Assembly (NCBI GenBank): GCA_027475525.1
Contig: JAMWFC010000131.1
Span: 434,001 to 498,000 of the forward strand
Direction of reading: 5' to 3'
Length of the DNA: 64,000 bases
Source of the DNA: Macrolepiota albuminosa
Lineage: Eukaryota > Basidiomycota > Agaricomycetes > Agaricales > Agaricaceae
The stretch's first letter is position 1. Every line of letters begins with the position of its first letter. The position numbers were made by a program, and so were the translations under genes. Under the pieces are notes generated by a model. The model saw only the letters and a list, made by a program, of their open reading frames with translations. It was not told the origin of the DNA and did not search any database. Below, piece by piece: positions 1 through 11,029 of this stretch.

Positions 1-182
1 ACTACTTTACATAAATAAAACTCACATTTCACATCAGTAGTCAGCCTTGATAAGTCATATGCATGAACTTTACTTAGCATCAATTATTGTTAGTCATACT
101 CCATTATATACCAGGGCCCAATTAAACTGTATTAGTAATAGCACAGCCACCAATATAGTACATAAGGGCAGTTTGTAGAATT

Positions 183-1060
183 CTATCCACAGGCTGAACA
201 ATTGCAGTGTTCTTCTTGCCTACACACTGAACCAACTGTAAGCTCTCTAGTGAGGTCTGACTGCTCAATTAGCCTTGCTAGTCTCTTGCCTGACTCTTGC
301 TTGTATCTATGCCCACTTGACTCCTGCTTGTCACCAGTGCTCACTAGCTCTGTGAAAGGAGTTCTGCAGACATTAAGCATTCTCCTTGCACATAGGGAGG
401 AAAATATAACCAGCACTGATGAGGTTCATCTTGGGCCATCATTGTGTCTTCAGACATGGGAGCCTCAGATCCACCACAAACACCAGAGATAGTGAGAGAA
501 AAGGAGGAAACACAGACCACTGGTGCTATTCTAGTGACAATTGGTGGTGATTAGGGGAGTAATGCAAAGAAGGAGTGCTTGTACTGCTAATAACTCATCT
601 ACACTGGAAACAACAATTATGAGAGGAGCATCATTGTCTACTTTGCTCTTGGCATCTTTCTCAGTGGTCTCACTTTCATCAGAGAACAACTCAGTAGTGG
701 ATAATACAACAGAAGTAGAAGGCACTAATTCACAGCACTTACCAGGGCTCTTACTAAGAAATACATATAGTACCAGACTTGCATTTGAGCAAAGAAGGTT
801 GCTGAGGTAAATGAGTGGTGGGCACTGCTATAGTAGTTCCATCTTGGGTAATCAAGAGCACTAAGCTTGCAGCACTAATCAAAGTAGGTTGGTTTGCATT
901 ACAAACCAGTATAGCATGCTCATAATTCTTCTTTATGCTAGCATCCTTACTTTGCTTATAGGTCTGAATGCCATTAAAGGCACATCCACATTGTAACACA
1001 TCACAGCAATAACAGGGTAGAGAAACTGTAGGGAACCAACAATCCTTGGAATTGTTTCTC
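183..1060 (-). pseudogene. Remnant of E4/E5-type antisense Cys-cluster gene
   Basis: Read on the minus strand, about 1,040-720 aligns by eye with the Cys exon and following segment of the antisense genes at 59,150-60,706 and 63,481 onward. It has a DCWFP start, paired cysteines (CYCCDVLQCGC) and a shared KNYEHAILVCN block. The remainder down to about 183 continues as acidic, Ser-rich sequence in shifting frames, and I recognise no domain there. The first CxxC of the motif is lost and several frames are broken, so this is a dead copy. A composite repeat begins immediately upstream (about 1,094), apparently cutting off the 5' exons. No gag-pol or LTR is visible beside it. Confidence 0.55.
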
Positions 1061-1093
1061 TTTCATGCTCTCAGTACCAGGCCATACATCAGG

Positions 1094-2475
1094 ATAGAGC
1101 ATCACAACAGTACGTTTCATACATTGTATGGAAGCTCGCTTTGTGCCATACCATACATGTCCAGCAGAGTTTGCTATACTGGAGTGGAGCAGTGCCCACA
1201 GTGCTGTAGAATACAGAGCCATGGATGTGTCACAATGTGCTGTATGACATGGTCCAGTGGATTGATAAAAGGCAGGCACACACATGCGCATGCAGGCACA
1301 GCAGATGCCAGTGGACACTAGCAGACATCAATGTGCATCAGCAGCTGCCAGCAGGCATCAGCCCATGAGTGAAAACCTTCTCCATTGGTAGACATCATGG
1401 CATGAATAAACCCTCCTCGAGGTTCCCCACTTCCCTCCCCTCTCTCTTCCTCCCTGCAATAACTCAAGGTTGCGTGCCTCCCCTTCCCTCCTTTTCCCAT
1501 CCTGAATGCCAGTATACATCCACAAAAGGGCCCTGCAGACCTATGCAGGCCTATGCAAGCCACTAGCAGACATCTATGCAGATGTATGTCGACGGACTTA
1601 AACCTATGCAGGCCCATGCAGGCCTGCATAGGGCACCAGCAGACATCCACAGAGGCCTACACAAGTCCACGGAGGCTGGTTGGACTAAAAAAAAAAAAGG
1701 TAACTCTGATCTCCTCATGCCTGTGGGGGGAAATTGAACCCCTGGCCTTGGGGAAGCCTCCAGCAACGGAACACGCATTTAACCATTGTACCACAGGTCT
1801 GTTACTAATGGATAGATTCAGAGGTTGAATAACACAATAAATGGACACCCACCTACATTTCCGCAGGTCCCTGTATGGATTTTTTGAGGTGAAAGAGGGG
1901 TGGCATACCTCTCAAAAGAGTTTTTGTGGCTTGAAAGAGATGTTGGCATCAGCAGTCATCAGCTGGCCATCAGCTGGCATCTGTCAGAGTTTGTCAGCAG
2001 CCATTGTGACCTGCTGGCATCTGTTGGCATCCACCAAATATCTGCTGGTATTGTCTGGCATTGTCTGGCATCAGGGCAGGAGAGAAGGAAATGGAGTGCG
2101 TGGGTGTCCACTGCATAGGGTGGCATCTCAGAGAGTGTGGGCTGGCATCAGGGCAGGAGAGAAGGAAATGGAGTGCGTGGGTGTCCACTGCATAGGGTGG
2201 CATCTCAGAGAGTGTGGGAGGTGGTGGAAGAGGGATAGGGGTGGGGAGGAGCATGGGTGTCTGCTGATACACCAGCAGACATAGCAGACGTTGGACATCA
2301 GGTCAGGGGGGAAGAGAGAAGTAGGGTGCATGTGGTGGACGGGAGTAGCATGTGTGGTAGTGTGGGGAGTAGAGAGGATGATACTGGGGAGAAAGAGGGG
2401 GAAGGGTGGAAAAGGGTATATGAGTATCCACTGTTTGCTGGCATGTGAGCTAGCTGACATCAGCAGTGCAACCAG
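1094..2475 (+). repeat. Composite repeat, copy 1 (inverse copy at 17.2-18.5 kb)
   Basis: The stretch from about 1,094 recurs as a diverged reverse complement at 17,165-18,480; for example the segment around 1,318-1,415 pairs with 18,170-18,260. It has no convincing ORF. It holds a tRNA-like head (1,724-1,800), a pyrimidine-rich tract, and many irregular copies of a CTGGCATC/CCAGCAGACA motif between 1,950 and 2,300. A 77-bp tandem duplication (2,065-2,218) sits in it and is probably an assembly artefact. Likely a non-autonomous element or fused SINEs; its class is uncertain. Confidence 0.6.
1724..1800 (-). mobile_element. tRNA-like SINE head
   Basis: On the minus strand a pol III A box (TGGTACAATGG, 1,783-1,793) precedes a B box (GGTTCAATTTC, 1,730-1,740) at tRNA-like spacing, followed by a T run in minus-strand sense (1,687-1,698). 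The arms do not fold into a clean tRNA, so it is read as a tRNA-derived SINE head. A sister copy is at 17,779-17,855. Confidence 0.6.
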
Positions 2476-2477
2476 TT

Positions 2478-2560
2478 CCAGTGGTTCAGTGGAATATTTG
2501 TTTATTGATATTCAATATTGTGTACAGCGGTGGATTTTACTCCCCCTACTCCACCTTAAT
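2478..2560 (+). mobile_element. tRNA-like SINE head
   Basis: The A box TGGTTCAGTGG (about 2,482-2,492) is intact; the B box (about 2,531-2,543, GGATTTTACTCC) is degraded. The sequence between, with ATTGATATTCAATATTGT, resembles the heads at 2,929 and 17,075. Confidence 0.5.
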
Positions 2561-2928
2561 GGAGTCTAATGGTGTGTTTTTATATGGGTACATTTTTGCT
2601 CTACATGTACATTGTACTGACCTGTAGTAAGCATCTGTGGTAGTTGATCTGACCAAAACTCTAGAAATTACTGAAGTGAGATAGGATGGAGGATTTTGCA
2701 CATGTGATCATTCCAGTACATGTGACAAGTAACGATACACCAGGGCTGGCTATCTTTTTTACAAAGACCAGCACAAAGGTGGCCAGCCACAGTGTATTAT
2801 CAACTGGTCACATGCACTGGAATGAACACACATGCAAATTCATCCATCATCTCTGGAGTTTTCAACAAATCAAATTCATGATGCTAGCGGATGTCAGCAT
2901 CCGCCAGCTATTATATAATGTGCACTAG

Positions 2929-2998
2929 GGAGAGTCAAACCTGCCTCTTGTGCACAATATGAAATATCAATTTATCAATATTCTATTGTACCACAGGC
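2929..2998 (-). mobile_element. tRNA-like SINE head
   Basis: On the minus strand an A-box-like TGGTACAATAG (2,983-2,993) is followed by the B-box-like GGTTTGACTCT (2,931-2,941). It closely resembles the copy at 17,075-17,160, which has better boxes. Confidence 0.55.
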
Positions 2999-3088
2999 AC
3001 TTACTACAACTCAGAACAGTGTTCATGTAGTGCACAAATGGACCCATATAGAATTGGAATAGATAGTGTTATCAATTTTTACTTGTAG

Positions 3089-4200
3089 TGATATGACGCT
3101 GTACCAGCAGTCAGAGACACAACATGCACCAGAAGTCAAAATAAATATTTAATCATAAGGCTGAAAACTGTAAGCCTTCTGGTAGCAGTCTTGTAGTACT
3201 TGGTTGCAAGTAGTACTGATAGTTCTGGGGCTTTCTTGAAGTCTTAGAAAGTGACCTCTAATCCACACTGGTGCTTGATGATAAAACTTGATGTATTGGG
3301 TGCTTCACAGAATATCAAATATCCTGATGGGCAGAAGAAGGTTCTCAATAAACTCCAGCCTAAGTAGTTCACTCCCTGGGAACCACCGAGCCTTTGTCTA
3401 CCAATAGACTTCCAATAAGAGGTGCTCAATAAACTCTAGCCTAAGTGATTCACTCCCTGGGAACCACCGAGCCTTTGCCTATCAATTGCCTGGTTATTCT
3501 CTACTCTACTTGGACTATTTATACTAATTTTCCAGTGCACAGACCACCAGATCACATGACTTTTTGCTCTTGACCTCCCAGCATTCCTGACCTAATTTGT
3601 TGTTCCATTTTCCATTTTGGTGATGCATGTTTCAGTGCCACCATTCCATTCATCTCTTCCTTTCTCCATTCAATGCATGTTTCAGTGCCACCATTCCATT
3701 CATCTCTTCCTTCCTCCATTCAATGCATGTTTCAGTGCCACCATTCCATTCATCTCTTCCTTCCTCCATTCAATGCATGTTTCAGTGCCACCATTCCATT
3801 CATCCCTCCCTTCCTCCATTCAATGCATGTGCCACCATTCTATTCATCTCTTTTGACATCCCTCCATGCTTCTTTCCCTTTCCCCTTTCAGTCATATCAA
3901 ATTGGGGATTGTCAGATCAGATCTTGATCTAGATCATCACAATTTGATCCCCTTTTGTCACCTCTGCCAGCTCCCATGCTTCCCCTCCCCATAACAGTGG
4001 TTGGACTATTGTTGAGTTGATAGCTTGAGCTGGTCCCTGCCCTTTGTTCTGTACTGTCTGTGTATTTATTGGGGTGTTTTTGGAGATATAATTTGTTGAG
4101 ACTGCTACCAGGAGGCTTACAGTTTTCAGCCCATAATTAAATGTTTATTTTGACTTCTGGTGCATGTTGTGTCCCTGACTGCTGGTACAGCATCGTATCA
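3089..4200. mobile_element. 1.1-kb non-autonomous element with long TIRs
   Basis: The first ~100 bp (from 3,089, TGATATGACGCTGTACCAGC) return as a reverse complement at about 4,105-4,200. The interior holds a minisatellite and no ORF with recognisable product. The element is followed by a 77-bp duplication (4,127-4,280) and then by an inverted partial copy of its interior. No clean target-site duplication is visible. Best described as a MITE-like or foldback-type DNA element; the superfamily is unknown. Confidence 0.6.
3624..3835. repeat. Minisatellite, about 50-bp unit, 4+ copies
   Basis: A unit starting GCATGTTTCAGTGCCACCAT repeats about every 50 bp with few differences; the last unit is shortened. 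It lies inside the TIR element and is absent from the inverted partner at 4,281-5,117, so it arose or expanded after the two copies separated. Confidence 0.85.
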
Positions 4201-4280
4201 GTTCAGCCCATAATTAAATGTTTATTTTGACTTCTGGTGCATGTTGTGTCCCTGACTGCTGGTACAGCATCGTATCAGTC

Positions 4281-5117
4281 TTAACAAATTATATCTCCAA
4301 AAACACCCCAATAACACAGACAGTACAGAATAAAGGGCAGGGACCAGCTCAAGCTATTTACACAACAATAGTCCAACCACTGTAATGGGGAGGAGAAGCA
4401 TAGGAGCTGGCAGAAGTGACAAAATGGAATCAATTTGTGATGATCTAGATCAAGATCAGATCTGACAATGCCTGATTTGACATGACTGAAAGGGGAAAGG
4501 AAAGGAAGCATGGAGGGATGTCAAAAAAAGCATGGAATGCAGGGAAGCACTAAAAGGAGAAAGAAGGATCTATGAATGGGATTGTGCTAAATGGAGCTAA
4601 AGCAAATGGGGAAGTGGCAATCAGAGACATCTGGAGGAATGGTGGAACAAGAAGTTGAATGGTGGAACTGGTGGCACCAAAACATGCCTCCCAAAAGGGA
4701 AATTGGACTATCAAATATGTTCTGGAGGCTGGGGAGTTGACAACAAAAGAGTCATGTGTAGATAGTGGTCTGTGCACCAGAAAAACAGTATAAATAGCCC
4801 AAGTTTAGTAGAGAATAGACAGGCAATTGATAGGCAAAGGCTCAGTGGTTTCCAGGGAGTGAATCACTTAGGCTAGAGTTTATTGAACACCTCTTATTAG
4901 AAGTCTATTAGTAGACAAAAGCTTGGTGGTTTCTAGGGAGTGAACTACTTAGGCTGGAGTTTATTGAGAACCTTCTTCTGCATTGCAGGATATTTATTCT
5001 GTGAAGCACTCAATACATCAACCTTATCATCAAGCACCAGTGTGGATTAGAGGTCACTTTCTAAGACTTCAAGAAAGCCCCAGAACTATCAGTACTACTT
5101 GCAACCAAGTACTACAG
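4281..5117 (-). mobile_element. Inverted partial copy of the TIR element
   Basis: This segment is the reverse complement of 3,200-4,100 with clear divergence and without the minisatellite. The pair 5,015-5,115 versus 3,170-3,280 is easy to see. It stops at about 5,117 where the TIR would begin. Together with the preceding copy it forms a large imperfect palindrome sharing one TIR. Confidence 0.6.
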
Positions 5118-5263
5118 TAGTAAATTGACAGAGGGTGGAAGGGGTCCACTGGAGTGGTATCCTGTACATAAATGGATCAAATAATTTACTGCAACTGGTG
5201 CATCTATATTGAATTGACAATATTAGACTGATATTGATTTACACCATAGCTTTATACAGTAAG

Positions 5264-5346
5264 CGTCTGTGGTGTAGTGGAATATTTCCAATTGGTATTC
5301 CTTGTATCTTGCAGTAGGTGGGTTCAACTCCTACTAGTGCATTGAC
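5264..5346 (+). mobile_element. tRNA-like SINE head
   Basis: It has an excellent A box (TGGTGTAGTGG) and B box (GGTTCAACTCC), with a CTACTAGTGCA arm end. The internal arms do not make a standard tRNA cloverleaf. A second, tandem-like copy follows about 150 bp later. Confidence 0.65.
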
Positions 5347-5411
5347 ATCAAACTGTCGAGAATTTTTGACTACACACAGAATATTAAACTGATGTTTATT
5401 TACACCATAGC

Positions 5412-5500
5412 AGTATACAGTAAGTATTGGTGGTCTAGTGGAATATTATCCATTGGTATTTATTGTGTCTTGCAGTAGGTGGGTTTGATTCCCACTAGTA
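5412..5500 (+). mobile_element. tRNA-like SINE head, second in tandem
   Basis: A box TGGTCTAGTGG and B box GGTTTGATTCC. Flanking sequence (ACACCATAGC...TATACAGTAAG before it, CATTT..TCAAACTGTC..GAATTTTTGAC after it) repeats that of the previous copy, so the unit including tail is about 150 bp. Confidence 0.65.
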
Positions 5501-5696
5501 CATTTATTTCAAACTGTCTAGAATTTTTGACTTGCTCAGCTAATTGTTCTTTACTAAACTGTAAAATAAACAAAGTAAGGTTTATCAAGCAATAAATCAA
5601 ACTTCTTTTGTAATTTAAACAGGGTCACATGATATCTATTTTCAGAACTTGCTTCGTGTAAAGATCTCGTCCATTTTTTAATCCTCCATCCGCCAT

Positions 5697-7576
5697 GTCT
5701 AATGAAGAACTCCACCAACAGGTTGTTAACGCAGATGTTCAAATATTATACCTTGCTCTCAGAGGAGACCTGCATCAACTCAAAGGACAGCAGAAGGACC
5801 TGGTAAGATGCAAGCACTCCTGCCTAATAGACATGCACTAATAGTCATCCTGTAGACTGACATGTGGTTGATGGTTAGGCAGGTCAAGGATGACAAGAAA
5901 CTCTTCCTTGAAGCCAGGAGAAGTTTCATCAACAAAGTTATCCTGCTACTCCAGAGCAAGCTTTCTGACGAGGATATGACCAGGTGGTTGAAGGACGCTG
6001 TGAAGAAATGGACCCAGAGGAGCTACTCCAGAGCAAGCTTTCTGACGAGGATATGACCAGGTGGTTGAAGGACGCTGTGAAGAAATGGACCCAGAGGAGC
6101 AGAAAGGGGGAAGAACCAAGTGGGGGTGAAGAACAACCTGATCTATTGACCAAGGCCAGTCTATCAACGGCACCAGCACAAGATTCATCTGATCCATCAC
6201 TAATTCTGAAGAAGAGAAAATGACTGAATCCTCCAGCAGCAAGAGATTTGTCTGGTCTGTTGTCAAATTTCAAGAAGCCAAAATGGGTGACCTATATATT
6301 AGTCAATGTCCTCCTGGTACGTATCATCGACAGAAAGAGCAGGAGGATGAGGATGAGGATGAGGATGAAGAGGAAGAGGAAGAGGAAGAGGAAGAACAAG
6401 AGGGCAGGATACCAAAGGGGAAAATTACTGGAGAGATGCTGTTGGGCAGGTATCTGAGGACAGCACCTTGTCATGAGGGTCAGCACATCAACCCCCCTTG
6501 CCAATATTGCACAAGTAAGTAGCTACAGCGTGTCAGGACAAAGGGTGGCACCATATGCAATTCCTGCCAGCTCATTCACAAATGAACATGCAGCCTGACA
6601 ATTGTCAAGAAAACCATCAAGCCCGGCAACAAGGGAAAGGGAAAAAAACCACTGAGAAAGAAGTTAGTGACAATTATTGAGAGTGATGATGGTATGAAAC
6701 TCTTTTCCTGCTCAAACAGCTAACCAATAGTTAGCAGATGAACCAGCCAGTCCAATTGTGGGACCATCAAAACCATCTATTCATCCATCCCAACCGTCAA
6801 CCTTCAACTGCCCAGTGGATCCTCTTCTGGTCAAGGAAAAGGGCAAGGAGTGGGCAATGGAGTCTAATCACAGTGAGGATATTGTGGCTGATGTAATGGC
6901 AGGGATGGAGAGCTGTTTGGACAGGATGGAGAATGGGTTCCAGGAAGCATTGTGGAATGTTGGAGAGCAGGTGCAGGACAGGTTTGTCACAGCTAAGGAG
7001 AGCTGGTTACCGCATATTGAGGACTTCTTCTGTTGCTACCAGACTCAAGTCAACATGCTCAGTGGCCACATAGAAACCCTGCAAACAAATGTTTTTCTTG
7101 CAGGTGAGATGCTTGCATCTCACGACAGATAGATCTGTCAGATGGAAGAGCAGATCCACCATATTTGGGGTATGGTTGACACTTTGCAGAGTCGACTTCA
7201 CATCTCCACTCATTCCTCTAGTCTGTCAGCTCATGATGATGTGGCAATGCATCCAACAGGGCACAGTGGACTTAGACCCATTATTGAAGAGGAAGAAACC
7301 ACTCCTGACCCCACTGCTGACCAATCCCCTGCCACTGCTGATGTATCTGTTTCCACTGGTGACACCTCTGCCCTTGCCACTAACCAATCCCATCACGCTG
7401 CTGACTTATCTGCTCTCACCGTTGCTCCATCCCTGCTTCAACAAACATCTTCAGGGACATCTCCTGCACAAACATCTCCGTTACTCCTTCAACTATCTTC
7501 TGTCTCTCTGCCAGTCCCTGCCAAGGACCCTCTCCCTGGCCCAAGAGGGATGGGCTTGCAGCAACTCCCAAAGTAG
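5697..7576 (+). pseudogene. Decayed spliced gene with Cys cluster and coiled coil (unknown function)
   Basis: The likely start is ATG 5,697, reading MSNEELHQQVVNADVQILYL. An intron (about 5,805-5,853, GTAAGA to TGTAG) leads to a second exon ending near 6,222 in a TGA. An overlapping frame continues with an acidic run of Asp/Glu (6,340-6,400) and then a cysteine motif: PPCQYC, GGTICNSC, TC (about 6,500-6,590), with in-frame stops in it. From 6,850 to 7,200 there is helical, coiled-coil-like sequence, then a Ser/Thr-rich tail to a stop at 7,576. A 77-bp duplication (5,945-6,098) adds a spurious frameshift. The order Cys cluster, coiled coil, low-complexity tail is that of the LTR-associated antisense genes elsewhere in this window, though no LTR is visible next to it. 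Basidiomycete genomes carry many such unnamed proteins. Confidence 0.5.
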
Positions 7577-7707
7577 TTGGCTGCCGATGCAATGGATCCA
7601 ATCATCCAGTCAGCTTACTGAGAGACAGAAGGCAATAGAAGACAAGTGAAGATGGACAGTTGATTACTCTACAGTGATTTTTTTTGTTATGATAGACATT
7701 GACATTG

Positions 7708-8112
7708 CTATATTTTTGTAACACTATAATTTACAAAAACGTAATGTAACATTTCCCCCTTCTCCACATCAATGACGGTGGACTGGTCAAATGACCTTAG
7801 TACAGCTGCTACTCCTTTTTGCTGATGTAGACATATCAATGTATCAAGCTGCATCCTCCTGTAGCATTTGTGCTTGAGACTTGCAGGGTTGCTTGGAATT
7901 TGTTGACAATTGGTTAGGCAATGCTTTGCGCTTCTTTTAGTTTTGTAATGCAGGCCTTCCCTCACCTTCAAATTGGTCATTGTCTTCATTTTAAAGAATG
8001 TCGAGCACCCTTCTTGACACTCTATATCTAGAGGAACCATCACTAGGGCCATTAATTGGAGGGTCTGGATGGCTCCATCCTCTTTGTTGTAAGAGGTGGA
8101 TAGTAGTGGCAT
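7708..8112 (-). CDS. Unrecognised 134-aa ORF
   Basis: An open frame of 134 codons on the minus strand with several cysteines and many Lys/Gln residues. No motif is recognised. Upstream (8,100-8,200, minus strand) another frame encodes a short repeat of His-Asp-Glu-Ser units. It may be the end of a decayed element gene, or chance; support is weak. Confidence 0.2.
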   Translation of the reverse strand: MPLLSTSYNKEDGAIQTLQLMALVMVPLDIECQEGCSTFFKMKTMTNLKVREGLHYKTKRSAKHCLTNCQQIPSNPASLKHKCYRRMQLDTLICLHQQKGVAAVLRSFDQSTVIDVEKGEMLHYVFVNYSVTKI

Positions 8113-8410
8113 TTACCACTGCTGTATCATCACCACATTCATCATGAACAGATTCATCATGAGCAGACTCATTATGAGCAGACTCGTCATGAGTGGAAGC
8201 TGATATATTTGGTTAGGATTCATTGTGAACTGTGGATCTGTTGTGGCGCTGAGGCTATGGAGTGTGCAGTGAGTGCAAGACAGGGGGTTCCTCCTGTAAG
8301 TCAGGCAGTGGTGTGTATGGTATGCTAGGTGACTGTAAGGGCGCAGTGAGTGCAAGACAGGGGGTTCCTCCTGTAAGTCAGGCAGTGGTGTGTATGGTAT
8401 GCTAGGTGAC

Positions 8411-8741
8411 TGTAAGGGCGACCTCCAGAGGTTGTGGCACTATTACGCAACTGGCAGAGGGAAATCCAAAGTGTATTAGAGCCAGTAATGACAGTACAAT
8501 CAATAACTAATCACCTGGCAGAGGAAAATCCAAAGAGAACAAGTCTAAGGATTTCTCTGCCAGTGCGGCACATCAGTACGGGGGCAAAAAGGTGTGGGAG
8601 CGACTGTACAGTATCCAATGGCTAGCTCCAGGAGGCTTGGAGAACTCCGGGGCATGGGAAATGCTCCGGAGTTCTCCGGAATTCTGGAAAAGGAAATTGT
8701 GACCAGACAACAAGCGGAGTAAAGCGAGGAGTCCCCTGACA
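8411..8741 (-). repeat. 3' LTR of truncated chromovirus E3
   Basis: On the plus strand it runs from TGTAAGGGCGACC to GAGTCCCCTGACA. The ends and body blocks (AGAGGGAAATCCAAAGTG, AGAGAACAAGTCTA) match the solo LTRs at 25,313, 47,078 and 58,627, but it is shorter (331 versus about 520 bp). It abuts a poly-G tract (minus strand) and E3 integrase, which identifies it as the 3' LTR of a minus-strand element. A 77-bp duplication overlaps its outer end (8,266-8,419). Confidence 0.75.
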
Positions 8742-10109
8742 TCACCCCCCCTTCTAGGGTGCGGCGTCTTGACATGCTGGATAGAAGAACTCGCGGATGG
8801 CCTGATTTGCTAGAGAAAGAGTGTAAACTCCCTGTATGATTTGCGGGGCATCAGGGTGCAGGCAGTGGAAGTCCCAGATGAGAGCTGGGGCATGGAAGTC
8901 TTCAGATGGCTCCCAGGAGATGTCTTCGATTCCATAGCCCTTCCACTTCACCTTGTACTGTAGCTTGCAATGGAATAGGCAGCTATCCAAGATCTTCTCC
9001 ACTTCGTACTCCACCCCGCTGTCTGCTAGGACTGGTGGTGGCGGTGGCAGTGCTTGTCACCCGGGGATGGGGTCTTCCGGGGCTGGAGAAAGCTTGACCA
9101 CGTTGAAGACCAGGTGGAGTTGGTGCATGCCTGCAGGCAGCCAGAGTCGGTAGGCTAGGGGCCCCACCTGATGCTCGATGGTGTATGGCCCCAGTTGATG
9201 ATGAGACAGCTTCTTTGAGGGTCGCGTGGTGGAGATGTCGGAGGCATCCAGGAATACACGGTCTCTGGGCTTGTACTTGGGAGCTGGTGTCCGGCCCCAG
9301 TTGTAGTATCGTGCCATGTCATCCTTTGTCTTAGTTAGCGCAGCCTTCACCTCCTCCTGTGCCTTCTGCATGCAATCCACAAACTCGTTGACTGATTTGT
9401 TCTTCGACCGCTGTGTGCATGGCTCAAAACCCATCTGGGGGTGCCGCCCAGTGTCGAGGAAGAAGGGCAATACCTGCGTCGAGGCATGGACGTGGTTGTT
9501 GTATTGGATTTCCGCCTCCGGCAGAAGCTCATCCCAGTCGTCCTGACGCTTGTTGCAAAATAGCTGCAGGTATTGCTCAAGCTCCTGGTTAACATGTTCG
9601 GTCTGGCCGTTGGATTGTGGGTGGTAGGCAGTGGAGGTGTGGAGCTTTACATGCAGGAGGCGGTAGAGCTCCCGGATAAACTCCGCAACAAATTGTGGGC
9701 CCCGGTCGAATACGTACGCATCGGAAAGACCGTGGAGTTTCCAAGCATTCTTCTGGTACAGGTTAGCAGCACCCATGGCAGAGCAGGTCGTGTGGGTCGG
9801 AATGAAGTGAGCCCGTTTGCCATAGAGGTCCACAACCACCAGGATGTCATTGTAGCCGTGTGCGTCCAGAAGCTCTACAATGAAGTCAACGGAGGCCACA
9901 CTCCATCATTCTGCGGGCGTCGGCAAGGAGTGCAGCTGGCTGGTAGGGAGACGGCGCTGGGGCTTGGTCCAGAGGCAGAGATCACAGGTGCTGGTGTAGG
10001 AGCCTATGTATCTCGACATCTGGGGCCACCAGTAGTTCCAGGACACAAGTTCCAATGTCTTCCAGCGCTCAGGGTGCCATGCTTTCGGGCCTTTTTGGAG
10101 AGACAACAA
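8742..10109 (-). pseudogene. E3 Ty3/gypsy integrase and chromodomain, 5'-truncated
   Basis: Reading from 10,109 downwards: the H2C2 zinc-binding part of integrase (HPERWK, then CDLC), a stop, then the core from about 9,899. Core landmarks are VDFIVELL with the first Asp, FDRGPQF with the second, and a Glu in QTEHVNQELEQ; then an SH3-like tail (LGPYTIEHQVGPLAYRL). After one TGA at about 9,057, consistent with a CGA-to-TGA change, the frame continues into a chromodomain (YEVEKILDS, YKVKWKGYG, WEPSEDF). A G-rich polypurine tract (minus strand, 8,742-8,759) precedes the 3' LTR. RT, protease, gag and the 5' LTR are missing; sequence changes abruptly at about 10,110. The chromodomain would direct integration to heterochromatin in an active relative. 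Confidence 0.85.
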
Positions 10110-10119
10110 TTAGAAAGCG

Positions 10120-10770
10120 GAATCAAGCAGATAGATGTACAACAAATAGAGGACAGATGGGGGACAGAAGGAGTATCAACTTGCACTGAATTTCTGGTGG
10201 ATTTCCTTTTTTGCTCCATTCTGCCGCCATCTTCCATAAACGACTTTTCTTCTGTGGTGTGAGTTGATGCATAATATTTTTGACAGCCACATTATATTGT
10301 GCAAATGCATCCAATCCCAAGACATTGTGATCCTTACCCCTCAACAAGTTCTGGATCTCCTTGTTTATCTCCTTTGCCATTGTCTGCCGGAAAACATCTC
10401 GCAGTGAAGTTTTCAGGAGCACCTTTGGATTTTTATGATAAAGGCACCAGCAATTCTTGATATACTGGACAACCTTCTATTCAAGCAAATGATGTCTAGT
10501 TCTTTGCAATGAGTTGCTGTACCTACTTTGATTCTCTCTGCCCACTCTTCCCCTGTCTTTGGCTCTGTCCCCTTAGTGGCCCAGTAGTTGAAGATATCTG
10601 TTAGGATTTTATCCTTCAAGATAGCAGTCCAAGCTTGAGGAGTAGTTGAGGAGCAGTAGAGTTCCTTGTATGGTTCAAAGATAGATCTTTCTTCCGCTGT
10701 AAATATTGGTTCCACTCGTCTTTTCTTTGGTGAAAATATTGGTTCAGGCAGTTGCAGGAGGGCAGACATG
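10120..10770 (-). pseudogene. Basidiomycete hypothetical protein, decayed, probably intron-containing
   Basis: From an ATG near 10,770 the minus strand reads MSALLQLPEPIFSPKKRR. Two readable blocks follow: one with IFNYWATKGTEPKTGEEW (about 10,540-10,600) and one ending AEWSKKGNPPEIQ (about 10,190-10,230). The layout (an IFNYWN-like motif, later a K/R-KGNPPEIQ motif) matches a family of unnamed proteins common in Agaricomycete genomes, often near transposons. The frames change between the blocks, so an intron or frameshift lies near 10,440. The 3' end is lost at the junction with E3 (about 10,110). Function unknown. Confidence 0.5.
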
Positions 10771-11029
10771 TTTGTAGACAATATAATTTTCTGCAACCAC
10801 ACAGTTCTCAACTGAAGGATCACATGATAAAATATACATTTCTGTTCAGTGTCTGTTGATGATAAATAGATTCTGTTTGTCATTGACGGATAGGATCTGC
10901 TGTCTGCTGTTATCTGGCCTGTCCAAATTGGGGCATATTATCAATATTGATGAGCAGTCTCATTAGATCTCTGGTACAATGGCTAGGTCCTGGCCATAGA
11001 TATTTGATCATGAACCTAAACTTTCTGAA

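Noticed and set aside
1001..1650. Opposing ORFs in the composite repeat
   Set aside because: They overlap in several frames, contain only simple repeated words, and are not kept in the inverted copy.
2686..2928. 80-codon plus-strand ORF as a small gene
   Set aside because: No motif, unusual position between SINE heads, length expected by chance in this composition.
3624..3835. CRISPR array
   Set aside because: Units are contiguous with no unique spacers, in a eukaryotic transposon; it is a minisatellite.
5264..5346. Functional tRNA gene
   Set aside because: A and B boxes are excellent, but the acceptor, D and anticodon arms do not pair as a tRNA, and sister copies share a non-tRNA tail; read as a SINE head.
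6340..6405. Asp/Glu run as evidence of a distinct acidic protein
   Set aside because: It is a simple GAGGAT/GAGGAA repeat inside the decayed gene; low-complexity runs give no family evidence.
8411..8741. Solo LTR like the other three copies
   Set aside because: It abuts a polypurine tract and integrase of the same polarity, so it is E3's own 3' LTR.
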